Source: Rhizohabitans arisaemae (GTDB lineage: Bacteria > Actinomycetota > Actinomycetes > Streptosporangiales > Streptosporangiaceae). Taken from it: a DNA stretch of 64,000 bases. Below are positions 34,081 through 41,933 of the stretch, piece after piece. Under the pieces are notes generated by a model. The model did not search any database, had not been told where the DNA came from, and saw only the letters and a list, made by a program, of their open reading frames with translations. Where the stretch lies: the NCBI RefSeq assembly GCF_025996515.1, contig NZ_BLRH01000060.1, positions 868,001 to 932,000 of the forward strand, read 5' to 3'. Within the stretch, counting starts at the first letter, position 1, and the number at the start of each line of letters is the position of its first letter. A program made the position numbers and the translations under genes.

Positions 34081-34705
34081 CAAGATCTTTCTCCTCGTCG
34101 TCCCCATCCGGCGGGTCCGCCCGCATCGCATCGCGCCGGGCGTGCTCCGGAACGAGGCTAAGGACCGGCACTGGGGAACAGCTTGCCGACCACTGGAAGC
34201 ATGCGATCGGCACGGCAAGGCAGGCTCAAGCCACCTTTCGAGGGGATGGCCACCGGCCAAAGACCCGATTGCGTGCGTGAACCCGCGGCCCTGCCCGTGT
34301 TTCCTCGGTTCCCGCCCCCGGGGTCTCCTTACGCCAAAGGCGGGAACCGAGAACGAGGCTACGAGCCCTCACTGGCGATCGACTTGCGAATCATTGTCAC
34401 GGGGGACGCAAGTCCCGTACGCGATCACGCAGGGCGGGGCGTCGACCGTCCGCGTCGTACCCCGCCCGGGCCTCCTCGACCTTGCCCAGGTTGGCTCCCG
34501 CCACCCGGTGATCTCGGTGGCCCACCGCCGTCTGGGAGGTCGATTAGGGCACGGCGCCTTGCCGTCGAGGTTCCGTAGAGCGCAAGCTCCTGCCAATTGT
34601 TGGCCGGGCGAGCCGTGTCACCCCGGTCCAGACGATCTCGTCGGGCGAGACTCCGTGCGGCGCCGCGGACGGCGCCTGTTTCCACCCGACGAGAGGAACT
34701 CCTTC
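34081..34705. other. Intergenic region with a structured leader before the DUF11 gene
   Basis: No gene is seen in 625 bases between the divergent LRR and DUF11 genes. Just before the DUF11 ribosome binding site, TCGTCGGG (34638-34645) pairs with CCCGACGA (34685-34692), with an inner GGCGCC/GGCGCC hairpin. The fold would place the GAGAGGA ribosome binding site at its 3' foot, a possible post-transcriptional control. Confidence 0.4.
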
Positions 34706-36244
34706 ATGAGACGCATCCTTCGGATGTGTTATCCGGTCACCGTTCTTGCGACGGTGGCCCTGCCGCTGACCCTGTCCGATGTGGCGCTGGCCGGCGCCAC
34801 GCTCCCGGCGGATGCGGCACGTGTGGTCGCGCAGGCCGCGCCGAACCCGGCCGACTGTCCGGATCGGGTGGCGTTGATCAACGGCGGTTTCGAGGCACCT
34901 GTCGTCACCGGTGTGCCGTGGGCCTCGTTCCCGGATGCCTCACAGGGCGGCCCGAACTCGGTGCCGGGCTGGCGGACGACCTCCACCGATCATCTGATCG
35001 AGCTCTGGAGCAGGCGGATGGGCGTCCCGCCCATCGAGGGCGACCAGTTCGCCGAGCTGAACGCCACCCAGGTCGCCACCCTCTACCAGGATCGCTCCAC
35101 CACGCCGGGGCAGAAACTGTATTGGCGGCTGTCCCACCGCGGCCGCCTCGGCACCGACAGGATGGCCCTCGACATCGGGGCTCCGGGAAGCCCCGTGCAG
35201 CAGGCCGTCATGTCCGACGGCAACACAAGGTGGGGCACCTACTCGGGCACCTACACCGTGCCCGCCGGGCAGACGACGACCCGATTCGCCTTCCGCTCCA
35301 TCTCCGCGGCGGGCGGGAATGCCGCCATCGGCAACTTCCTCGACGACGTCTTCTTCGGCACCGCGCCCTGTGTCATCGTGACCAAGACCGCGAGTCCGCA
35401 GGGGCCGGTGAACGTCGGAGATGTGATCACCTACCGGCTCACCGCCGTCAACGACGGCGGAGACACGGCGGGGAACGTCCGGCTGACCGACGCCGTCCCG
35501 GCGGGGACCACGTTCGTGCCCGGCTCGCTCCAGGTCGTCAACGGCCCGAACGCCGGCGCCAAGACCGACCAGAGCGGTGACGACCAGGCCTGGTTCGACC
35601 CCGCCACCGGGAAGGTCGGCTTCACCCTCGGTAACGGGGCCACCGCCACGGCCGGAGGCGAACTGCCCAACAGCGACGTCCTCCCCGGGGGCTCCACCGT
35701 GCAGTTCCAGGTCAAGGTCGGCCGGGCCGCCGCAGGCCGTACCGTCACCAACCAAGGGACCGTCGACTACGAGAACCGGCTCGGCCCCGAGCCCGAGCCG
35801 CTGACCTCCACCAGCGACGAGGCCGTCACCGAGGTGAACCCGGCCGTGGACCTGAGCGTGGTCAAGTCCGCGGAGCAGACCCGGGTCACCGTCGGCGGCC
35901 TGGTCACCTACCACGTGGCCGTCCGCAACGGCGGACCGAACGACGCGACCGGAGTCGTCGTCGAGGACGCCCTGCCCGCCGGACTCACCCTCCTGTCGGC
36001 GACGCCCTCCACCGGCTCCTACGCCGGCGGAACCTGGACGGTGGGCAACCTCGCCGCCGGAGCCACGGCAACGCTGACGATCAGGGCCAAGGCCACCGCG
36101 GTCGCCGAAACCGTCAACACCGCGACCGCCGACGGCAACGAGCTCGACCTCGACCCGTCCAACAACGGCGACAGCGTCAAGGTCTGCGTCGACCCCGCCC
36201 CTGCCTGCCCGTACTGCGCACCAGTGAAGGCACAGAAGAACTGA
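34706..36244 (+). CDS. Secreted DUF11-repeat surface protein
   Basis: The product is 512 residues; the frame stays open far upstream, but the ATG at 34706 has GAGAGGA and starts a signal peptide (MRRILRMCYPVTVLATVALP). The N-terminal domain begins LINGGFEAPVV and resembles extracellular carbohydrate- or matrix-associated beta-sandwich domains. Two DUF11 domains follow (KTASPQGPVNVGDVITYRLT; VVKSAEQTRVTVGGLVTYHV), typical of bacterial surface proteins. The C-terminus ends CPYCAPVKAQKN with no LPxTG anchor. It likely acts as an extracellular structural or adhesive protein. Confidence 0.8.
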   Translation: MRRILRMCYPVTVLATVALPLTLSDVALAGATLPADAARVVAQAAPNPADCPDRVALINGGFEAPVVTGVPWASFPDASQGGPNSVPGWRTTSTDHLIELWSRRMGVPPIEGDQFAELNATQVATLYQDRSTTPGQKLYWRLSHRGRLGTDRMALDIGAPGSPVQQAVMSDGNTRWGTYSGTYTVPAGQTTTRFAFRSISAAGGNAAIGNFLDDVFFGTAPCVIVTKTASPQGPVNVGDVITYRLTAVNDGGDTAGNVRLTDAVPAGTTFVPGSLQVVNGPNAGAKTDQSGDDQAWFDPATGKVGFTLGNGATATAGGELPNSDVLPGGSTVQFQVKVGRAAAGRTVTNQGTVDYENRLGPEPEPLTSTSDEAVTEVNPAVDLSVVKSAEQTRVTVGGLVTYHVAVRNGGPNDATGVVVEDALPAGLTLLSATPSTGSYAGGTWTVGNLAAGATATLTIRAKATAVAETVNTATADGNELDLDPSNNGDSVKVCVDPAPACPYCAPVKAQKN

Positions 36245-36262
36245 CCTGTTGAGATCGGCTGC

Positions 36263-36287
36263 CCCGCCGTGAGCCGCTCACGGCGGG
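36263..36287 (+). terminator. Terminator after the DUF11 gene, 11-bp stem
   Basis: CCCGCCGTGAG and CTCACGGCGGG enclose a 3-base loop, 19 bases after the stop codon. Confidence 0.8.
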
Positions 36288-36539
36288 ACGGCCGTCCAAC
36301 GGAGCCGCGACGCGCCGAGCGAGCTTTGTACGGCCGATGGGGTGAGTCGACAACTCCAGAAGGGCGTCGTGGGCCAGCCGAGCTTACGCTCACAAGCGTC
36401 ACGGTACGGGCCCAGCGGGCTTATCGATCACGACCTTCCGGCATCCTCTACTTGTCGACGTGCTTGGGCAGATAGGCAGCCGCCTTCTTGAGCTGGGCGG
36501 ACGTGCCGCCTGCGGTGCCTTTGGTCGCCCTCATGGGCG

Positions 36540-36656
36540 CCCGGCGAAGCGGGGTTGGTGCGTGACTCGGCCATGTTCTCGGTGGTCGCAGCCGAATGGC
36601 CCGCCGTCAAGTCAGCCCTCCAAGCCCGCCTCGCCGGAACCAACCGCCCTGCGTAG
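36540..36656 (+). pseudogene. C-terminal remnant of a GNAT acetyltransferase
   Basis: The frame reads GEAGLVRDSAMFSVVAAEW followed by PAVKSALQARLAG and a stop at 36654. This matches the C-terminal strand and helix of RimJ/RimL-type N-acetyltransferases ('..D..MFSVL..EWP.V...L..RL'). No start or upstream acetyl-CoA motif remains. It is a fragment within a region rich in gene relics. Confidence 0.45.
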
Positions 36657-36728
36657 GACGCCCTCTACTCGTTGACGCGGACGAGGGTCTTGTCGTCCGG
36701 CGTCCCTCTCCACGGAACATCTCGGTCA

Positions 36729-36770
36729 CCCGCTCCTTGTCGCTCAGCGGCATGAGCGACAAGGAGCGGG
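36729..36770. terminator. Strong hairpin, 16-bp perfect stem
   Basis: CCCGCTCCTTGTCGCT and its complement enclose 10 bases. It lies ~60 bases past the end of the minus-strand small secreted-protein gene and is its likely terminator. Confidence 0.8.
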
Positions 36771-36828
36771 GCTGCAAAGGCGCCCAGGGCACCGAAGATG
36801 TTGCCGGGCACGGTGGAGGGAGGCGGCG

Positions 36829-37149
36829 TCAAGGGCAGCCGTTGATCCATACCCCTGTGACGGGGGGACTGAGGGGGACTGTGACCTCAGAGTACTGTCC
36901 GTTGTACACGCAGGGACCCCACGTTTCGTACGAGCCACCCGAGGGATAGGGGTACGTCAACCTGACCACGACTCGGTATCGGCTGGCAGCGTTGGTGCAG
37001 TGGCCCCAGTAGATCTGGGTCCCGGGATACTGCCCGGCTGTACAGCCGGGGGAGGTGGTGGCCTGGGCGGGAGAAGACGCCCCGAAGAGCGCGGCGGTAG
37101 CGACGAGGGTTGCGGCGGAAAGGACTGCCGCGTGCTTTCTCATGTGCAT
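36829..37149 (-). CDS. Small secreted protein with four cysteines
   Basis: The product is 106 residues. GGAGG lies 9 bases before the ATG at 37149; an ATG two codons on is an alternative. A signal peptide ends near SSPAQATT. The mature ~75 residues include SPGCTAGQYPG, YWGHCTNAA, RLTYPYPSGG, WGPCVYNGQ and WINGCP, so two disulfides are likely. It resembles small Cys-pair secreted proteins of actinomycetes but no family was recognised. It lies next to an integrase relic in the accessory region. Confidence 0.65.
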   Translation of the reverse strand: MHMRKHAAVLSAATLVATAALFGASSPAQATTSPGCTAGQYPGTQIYWGHCTNAASRYRVVVRLTYPYPSGGSYETWGPCVYNGQYSEVTVPLSPPVTGVWINGCP

Positions 37150-37369
37150 CTGTGCTCGCCTCCAGCAGATTGGGCGTGCTACGGAATTCCCCCGAGGATG
37201 GTGCACACTATTAAGAAAGTTTCCTAAAAAAATAGTAAACGCGCCTTCAGCGCTGTCAAGGCCGATTTCCCACACGACCGGCGAGCCCTCGTCGATCGAA
37301 GACCATCCCACACGAATCCTCGGCTGCGGTCGGTGAATCACCGCGCCCGGCACGTGTGTGAGCACATAA

Positions 37370-37549
37370 CTCGATGCCAGAGCCGACCCGCAGCAGGCTG
37401 CGGAGTGGGCGGGACACTGCTTTGCCGTCCTACTCCCCTTGCATGCCAAGGTCGTCACTGACCGTGACGATATCAACCGGCGGCGCATCGCCGATTTCCT
37501 CCAGGGCGCCACCTGGACGCCGACACAAATACGACACAACCAACCGTAG
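37370..37549 (+). pseudogene. C-terminal relic of a tyrosine recombinase (integrase)
   Basis: The frame from 37370 to the TAG at 37547 contains PQQAAEWAGHCFAVLL, then LHAKVVTDRDDINRRRIADF. This matches the C-terminus of actinobacterial AICE/pSAM2-type integrases, where 'AEWAGHSxxVLLrxYAK' carries the last active-site residues. The catalytic tyrosine position is changed to His (PLHAK for 'xxYAK'), and a stop (TAA at 37367) precedes the frame, so it is inactive. It lies 88 bases from the 3' end of tRNA-Tyr, the normal place for such an integrase. It marks a former integration event. Confidence 0.65.
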
Positions 37550-37636
37550 ACAGCCGGTTACGGCTGGCGATAGTCGGCCACACAGCAAAGAGCCCCTGCC
37601 AGCGTTTCCACTGGTCAGGGGCTCCAACTTGCCTGG

Positions 37637-37718
37637 TGGCAGGTGCAAGGTTCGAACTTGCGTAGGCTGAGCCGACGGTTTTACAGACCGCTCCCTTTGG
37701 CCACTCGGGCAACCTGCC
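37637..37718 (-). tRNA. tRNA-Tyr (GTA)
   Basis: The acceptor arms are GGCAGGT and ACCTGCC with discriminator A and an encoded CCA (37636-37634). The anticodon loop is CTGTAAA, giving GTA. The long variable arm marks it as class II, as expected for bacterial tRNA-Tyr. Its 3' end borders the integrase relic. It is divergent from the YajQ gene. Confidence 0.94.
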
Positions 37719-37949
37719 GTGCTGTCCGCTTTCGCGGTGGCAGGTAGAAGGATAGCGGACTTCCGGACCTTGCGTGAACTCAGTTTGGCCGTAGCCCGCT
37801 CTGCTCGGTCTCCAGGGTCTTGTCCCAGGTCAGGTGCCTGACGGACCGGTGGCGGGGTCGGCCTTTGGCCGATGGGTTGCTGATACGCGGGGCCTTTGAC
37901 TCCCGCTAAAGTCGGTGCGAAGGCCAGAGGAACAGGTGACGCAGGATGC

Positions 37950-37970
37950 CGCCTGCCCCGTGGGCAGGCG
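37950..37970 (+). other. Hairpin in the YajQ leader
   Basis: CGCCTGCCC and GGGCAGGCG form a 9-bp stem with a 3-base loop, ending 27 bases before the TTG start. It may be a leader structure or a terminator for upstream read-through. The rest of 37719-37949 shows no gene and must hold the divergent promoters of tRNA-Tyr and the YajQ gene. Confidence 0.4.
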
Positions 37971-37997
37971 CCTTAGCAGTTCAGAGGGGTTTGTACT

Positions 37998-38486
37998 TTG
38001 GCGGACTCATCTTTTGACATCGTTTCGAAGATCGATCGGCAGGAGGTCGACAACGCCCTGAACCAGACGGTCAAGGAGATCGGCCACCGGTTCGACTTCA
38101 AAGGCACCGGGGCCTCCATCGCGTGGTCGGGCAAGGACATCGAGGTCAAGGCGAACTCCGAGGAGCGCGCCAAGGCGGTCCTGGACGTCCTCCAAGAGAA
38201 GATCATTAAGCGGAACCTATCGCTGAAGATCTTGGATGCGGGGGAACCGAAGCTCTCCGGCAAGGAGTACCGGCTGACGATCGGCCTCAAGGAGGGCATC
38301 GACCAGGAGAACGCCAAGAAGATCGCGAAGATCATCCGGGACGAGGGAGCCAAGGGGATCAAGGCCCAGATTCAGGGCGAGGAGCTGCGGGTGAGCTCCA
38401 AGAAGAAGGACGACCTGCAGGATGTGATCACCCTGCTCAAGGGCAAGGACCTCGACGTCGCCCTGCAGTTTGTCAACTACCGGTGA
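37998..38486 (+). CDS. YajQ family nucleotide-binding (cyclic-di-GMP-type) protein
   Basis: The product is 162 residues with the YajQ signature [20 protein letters not shown] at the start and LQFVNYR at the end; the length matches the family. The start is a TTG preceded by GAGGGG. YajQ proteins bind nucleotides, and the Xanthomonas homologue binds cyclic di-GMP and alters transcription factor activity. The cytoplasmic role here is not known. Its place beside tRNA-Tyr is common in actinobacteria. Confidence 0.93.
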   Translation: MADSSFDIVSKIDRQEVDNALNQTVKEIGHRFDFKGTGASIAWSGKDIEVKANSEERAKAVLDVLQEKIIKRNLSLKILDAGEPKLSGKEYRLTIGLKEGIDQENAKKIAKIIRDEGAKGIKAQIQGEELRVSSKKKDDLQDVITLLKGKDLDVALQFVNYR

Positions 38487-38488
38487 CG

Positions 38489-38560
38489 AGGGGCGTCCCG
38501 AGGCTCCGACCATGACCTGTGCCGCAGGCGAGCCAGGTCCGTCCCGAGCCTCGGGCCCCT
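38489..38560 (+). terminator. Imperfect long hairpin after the YajQ gene
   Basis: AGGGGC...CCGAGGCT pairs with AGCCTCGGGCCCCT with a 3-base bulge in the left arm, starting 3 bases after the stop codon. The rest of the interval to 38854 has no recognisable gene. Confidence 0.55.
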
Positions 38561-38854
38561 CCCCCCACCTGACCCGCGAGCACCTCGTCGACCGGGCGAG
38601 CCTGAACCGAACTACCTGACCGACGCCGTCCGGCTACCGCAGGTACGCAATCAAGCATGGGCAAGCCCGACTCCCACCCCATAACCGATATTTCAGATAT
38701 TCCGGAACATGCGCCCCACCAGCCCCACCCGAAACAGCCGAAACCCCAGGCCAGGTGCGCAGGCACCACGTCTGGTGACGTTGAGGCAACCACCCATCCG
38801 CACCGGCGAATAATGCATAGACGCCTCAAAGTGGACAGGGTTAGCGTTACCAAC

Positions 38855-39232
38855 ATGAGACTCAAGCACTTGGCACTCGCCGTACGTGACCGGCGGCGTT
38901 CACGCCGGTTCTATGAGACCTATTTCGGATTCGGTGACGGTCCGGCCACCGAGTACGACGACGGCACAGTGATCATTCGTGATGCCGACGGGTTCGATCT
39001 TGCCATCAATGAGCACCACGGACCTGCCCCCATGTCGGGATTTGCCCATTTTGGCTTTACGTGTGCGGATGCCTCCGAGGTGAACGCCCTGTTCCAACGG
39101 GTCACCGGCGACGGCGTCATGGTGATAGAGCACTGCGACGAGCCAGGATTCGCCAGCTTCAAATGCCTTGATCCCGATGGATATGTGGTGGAAGCGTATT
39201 GGGAAGACTACTCAAATACCCCTGATCATTAA
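38855..39232 (+). CDS. VOC-superfamily (glyoxalase/bleomycin-resistance fold) protein
   Basis: The product is 125 residues beginning MRLKHLALAVRD, with paired beta-alpha-beta-beta-beta modules typical of the vicinal oxygen chelate fold (FYETYFGF, then FAHFGFTCAD, and LDPDGYVVEAYW with a metal-ligand Glu near the end). His in KHLAL and Glu in VEAYW are candidate metal ligands. There is no ribosome binding site, but TAGCGT lies 7 bases before the ATG, so the transcript may be leaderless. The substrate is unknown; glyoxalase, dioxygenase and resistance roles are all possible. Confidence 0.78.
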   Translation: MRLKHLALAVRDRRRSRRFYETYFGFGDGPATEYDDGTVIIRDADGFDLAINEHHGPAPMSGFAHFGFTCADASEVNALFQRVTGDGVMVIEHCDEPGFASFKCLDPDGYVVEAYWEDYSNTPDH

Positions 39233-39244
39233 GAAGGGGAACGT

Positions 39245-39820
39245 ATGGGAAAAACCTACCCCGCACTCGACGAGCGGCTGCGCGAGTTCATCCGCGAGCA
39301 GCCGATGTACTTCGTGGCGACCGCCCCCACCGATGGCGGCCACGTCAACGTCTCGCCCAAGGGCTACGCGGACACCTTCCGGGTCATCGACGACCGCACG
39401 ATCGCCTACCTCGATCTTGATGGCAGCGGCGTCGAGACCATCGCCCACCTCCGCCAGAACGGCCGCATCACGGTCATGTTCTGTGCCTTCTCCGGACCGC
39501 CGAAGATCCTAAGACTGTACGGCCGAGGGCGCACGGTCACCCCCACGTGCGAGGGGTGGACCGACCTGCTCGGGCTCTTCGGCCCGCACCCCGGGGTCCG
39601 ATCGATCATCGTGGTCGACGTCCACCTCATCACGGACTCCTGCGGGTTCTCCGTGCCGCTCATGACCTATGAAAGCGATCGCGATCTGCTCGACCGCTGG
39701 TCGGAGCGGAAGGAGACGCAGGAGAAGCGGGCATATCGCGCCAAGAACAACCGGGAGAGCATCGACGGCATCCCCGCGCTCTCCGCCGCGGAAACCGATC
39801 CGGTGAACCAGCGCTCGTGA
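39245..39820 (+). CDS. PNPOx-fold flavin-binding protein
   Basis: The product is 191 residues from an ATG with AAGGGG upstream, 12 bases after the VOC gene, so the two form an operon. It starts with a split-barrel flavin fold: MYFVATAPTDGGHVNVSPKG, then IAYLDLDGSGVETIAHL and RLYGRGRTV. This is the pyridoxamine 5'-phosphate oxidase-related family that uses FMN, FAD or F420. True PdxH residues are not evident, so the role is probably a general flavin/F420 reductase. It ends one base from the convergent htpX stop. Confidence 0.82.
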   Translation: MGKTYPALDERLREFIREQPMYFVATAPTDGGHVNVSPKGYADTFRVIDDRTIAYLDLDGSGVETIAHLRQNGRITVMFCAFSGPPKILRLYGRGRTVTPTCEGWTDLLGLFGPHPGVRSIIVVDVHLITDSCGFSVPLMTYESDRDLLDRWSERKETQEKRAYRAKNNRESIDGIPALSAAETDPVNQRS

Positions 39821-39821
39821 T

Positions 39822-40679
39822 TCAGCGCCGGTAACCGGCCATCCGCTCCAACCGCGAGACCCGCTCGGCCGTCGCCGGATGGGTGGAGAAGAGGCGGGCG
39901 ATCCCGTGCCCGTGGAAGGGGTTGGCGATCATGAGGTGACTCGCGGACGCGAGCCGGGCGTTGCCCGAGGGAAACGGCCGGGCCCGAGCACCCATTTCGA
40001 TCTTGCGTAGCGCGGAGGCCAGCGCCAGCGGATCCCCGGTGAGCCGGGCGCCCGACTCGTCGGCCTGAAACTCCCGGGAGCGCGAGATCGCCATCTGGAT
40101 CATGCCGGCGGCCACCGGCCCGAGGATCATCAGCAGGAGGGCGCCGAGGAACCCGGGGCCCTCCTCGTCGTCGGAGCCGCCGAAGAACACCGCGACATAG
40201 CTCGACCACGTGATCATGGTGGCGAGGGCGCCGGCGACCGAGGAGAGGAGGATGTCACGGTTGTAGACGTGAGCGAGCTCGTGTCCGACGACGCCGCGCA
40301 GCTCACGTTCGTCGAGCAGGGTCACCAGGCCCACCGTCACACAGATCGCGGCTTTTCTCGGGCTACGCCCGGTGGCGAAGGCGTTCGGCTGCATCGTGGG
40401 CGACACATAGAGTCGCGGCATGGGCTGCCGTGCCGAAACGGAGAGCTCGCGGACGATGCGGTAGAGCACGGGCTGCTCCACCTCGCTGACCGGCCGGGCA
40501 CGCATCGCGGTCAGCGCGATCCGGTCGGCGAAGAAATAGGCGACGGCGTTCATCGCCAAGGCGAGGACGAGCGCGATCTGCAGCCCGAACCCGCCGCCGA
40601 GCCAGGCACCCACCGCGATGACCAGCGCGGACATCACCCCCAGAAGAATCGCTGTCCGCAACCCGCTGTGGTGGTGCAT
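39822..40679 (-). CDS. htpX: Membrane zinc metalloprotease HtpX
   Basis: The product is 285 residues from an ATG with GAGGAGGAGG upstream. Two N-terminal membrane helices and two more around 155-200 flank the zinc site HELAH near 133-137; the third ligand is the Glu in REFQADE. HtpX cuts misfolded membrane proteins and takes part in envelope quality control. An upstream 29-codon extension is open but unlike the family. It lies near the reduced nuo cluster, as I recall from Streptomyces. Confidence 0.93.
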   Translation of the reverse strand: MHHHSGLRTAILLGVMSALVIAVGAWLGGGFGLQIALVLALAMNAVAYFFADRIALTAMRARPVSEVEQPVLYRIVRELSVSARQPMPRLYVSPTMQPNAFATGRSPRKAAICVTVGLVTLLDERELRGVVGHELAHVYNRDILLSSVAGALATMITWSSYVAVFFGGSDDEEGPGFLGALLLMILGPVAAGMIQMAISRSREFQADESGARLTGDPLALASALRKIEMGARARPFPSGNARLASASHLMIANPFHGHGIARLFSTHPATAERVSRLERMAGYRR

Positions 40680-41135
40680 CGCCTCCTCCTCTCCGAACTC
40701 AGGATCGATCCGGTGGTCGATCGGAGGCGTCCCGACGGGCCGCTCGCAGAGACTCTGCTTAGGCACAACGTATGAGCCCAGGTCGGACGTTCCCGAAACG
40801 GTTGGTTGAGGCGGTTGTAGATCGCGCCACGGGGAGTTCCCGCAACGCAGATCACTTGGTCGACGACTCGCACCGACGGTGGGGCCGGGGCGTTCGGGGG
40901 AGAAGGCCCTCTGGTGGCGCGAGGCGGTGGACGTACACCCGGATCATGCCGACTACCAGCGCGGAACCGACCGCCGTATACCGGTACCGGTCGGCGCGGA
41001 CGCACCGGCCGGGACGGCACCGAGGGCTGCCGACGCGCATCGACGGAACATCGATCTCGCGGACCGGTTCGACACCCGCGATCTCGATCGCCGGAGAGCG
41101 CGAACTTTTGCCGTCGCAGGCGCATCCAACCGACC
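40680..41135. other. Intergenic stretch, no gene seen
   Basis: This ~455-base interval separates the divergent htpX and small secreted-protein genes. It must hold both promoters. Overlapping short frames exist on both strands but have no ribosome binding sites or recognisable motifs. Confidence 0.45.
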
Positions 41136-41720
41136 ATGAGAAGAACTCAGGAAGCACTCGCTCTAGCAGTGCTGTCCCTCGTTTCGGCCGGGACGCTGAT
41201 TGTCTCGCCCGCCCACGCGGCCGCGACCAAACCCGCGGGCTGCCCTACCCCCACCAAGGCAGAGGTCAAGCGGTCCCATGACGGCACGGTCGACCGGCCG
41301 CCGAGGGGTGCCACCGCCATCGCCGGAGTCCGCGTCAACCACATTCCAAAGGGTTTCTCCCACGGATCGACCCTCATCAACAAAGGCGACGGCATCAGCG
41401 ACTACAGCTATGTCTGGAACAACGACCGTAAGGATGCGGATCCAAAGAACAGAAATCTGTGGGTGCGAGTGGTCTGCTGGAAAGACGCCGACAAGCTCTC
41501 ACGGCTGAAGGACGCCCCGATCATCCTTGGCACGTTCACCCATACGAAGACCGCGAAGATCGGCGGTCGCAAGGTGCTCACCAAGGAAGGTGACGGCGCG
41601 CTCGGCCGCGGACGGTACGTCGGCTGGGTCGCGCGAAAGGGAGTCGTGATCACCGTGATGGCCAGCCCGTCGCTCGTTCCCGAACTCGACAAGATCGTCA
41701 AGGGAATCCGGCTGCTCTGA
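41136..41720 (+). CDS. Secreted protein of unknown function
   Basis: The product is 194 residues. A signal peptide (EALALAVLSLVSAGTLIVSP) ends near AHAAATKPAG. The mature domain has AGVRVNHIPKGF, a repeated basic-aromatic segment (YSYVWNNDRKDAD, WVRVVCWKDADK) and a final GVVITVMASPSLVPELDKIV helix, reminiscent of small exported domains that test signal or ligand. Only two cysteines are present. No family was recognised. It lies beside the nuo cluster but on the opposite strand, convergent with nuoN. Confidence 0.6.
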   Translation: MRRTQEALALAVLSLVSAGTLIVSPAHAAATKPAGCPTPTKAEVKRSHDGTVDRPPRGATAIAGVRVNHIPKGFSHGSTLINKGDGISDYSYVWNNDRKDADPKNRNLWVRVVCWKDADKLSRLKDAPIILGTFTHTKTAKIGGRKVLTKEGDGALGRGRYVGWVARKGVVITVMASPSLVPELDKIVKGIRLL

Positions 41721-41933
41721 GCCGGCCAATGTGCCCGGCACCATTCCGGGGCGCTTGACAGAGCCGGGCTGTGCCAGGTGACAACGCACCTGTCACGCCG
41801 CGGCGGCCAGGCACACCGACCGGCCGCAGGCTACGCCTACCCAGCCGATGGGCCGCCGATGGGGAATGTCGCGAGCCGGTCGGACTCCCGGCCGAGATGA
41901 TGCTCCATCCTGAACCGCTCAAACCACTCCGCT

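Noticed and set aside
33953-34705. Long upstream extension of the DUF11 protein frame
   Set aside because: It would lie antisense to the LRR gene; a good ribosome binding site and signal peptide begin at 34706.
36448-36534. 28-codon minus-strand frame ending AAAYLPKHVDK
   Set aside because: Protein-like tail but no ribosome binding site and too short to support; may be another relic.
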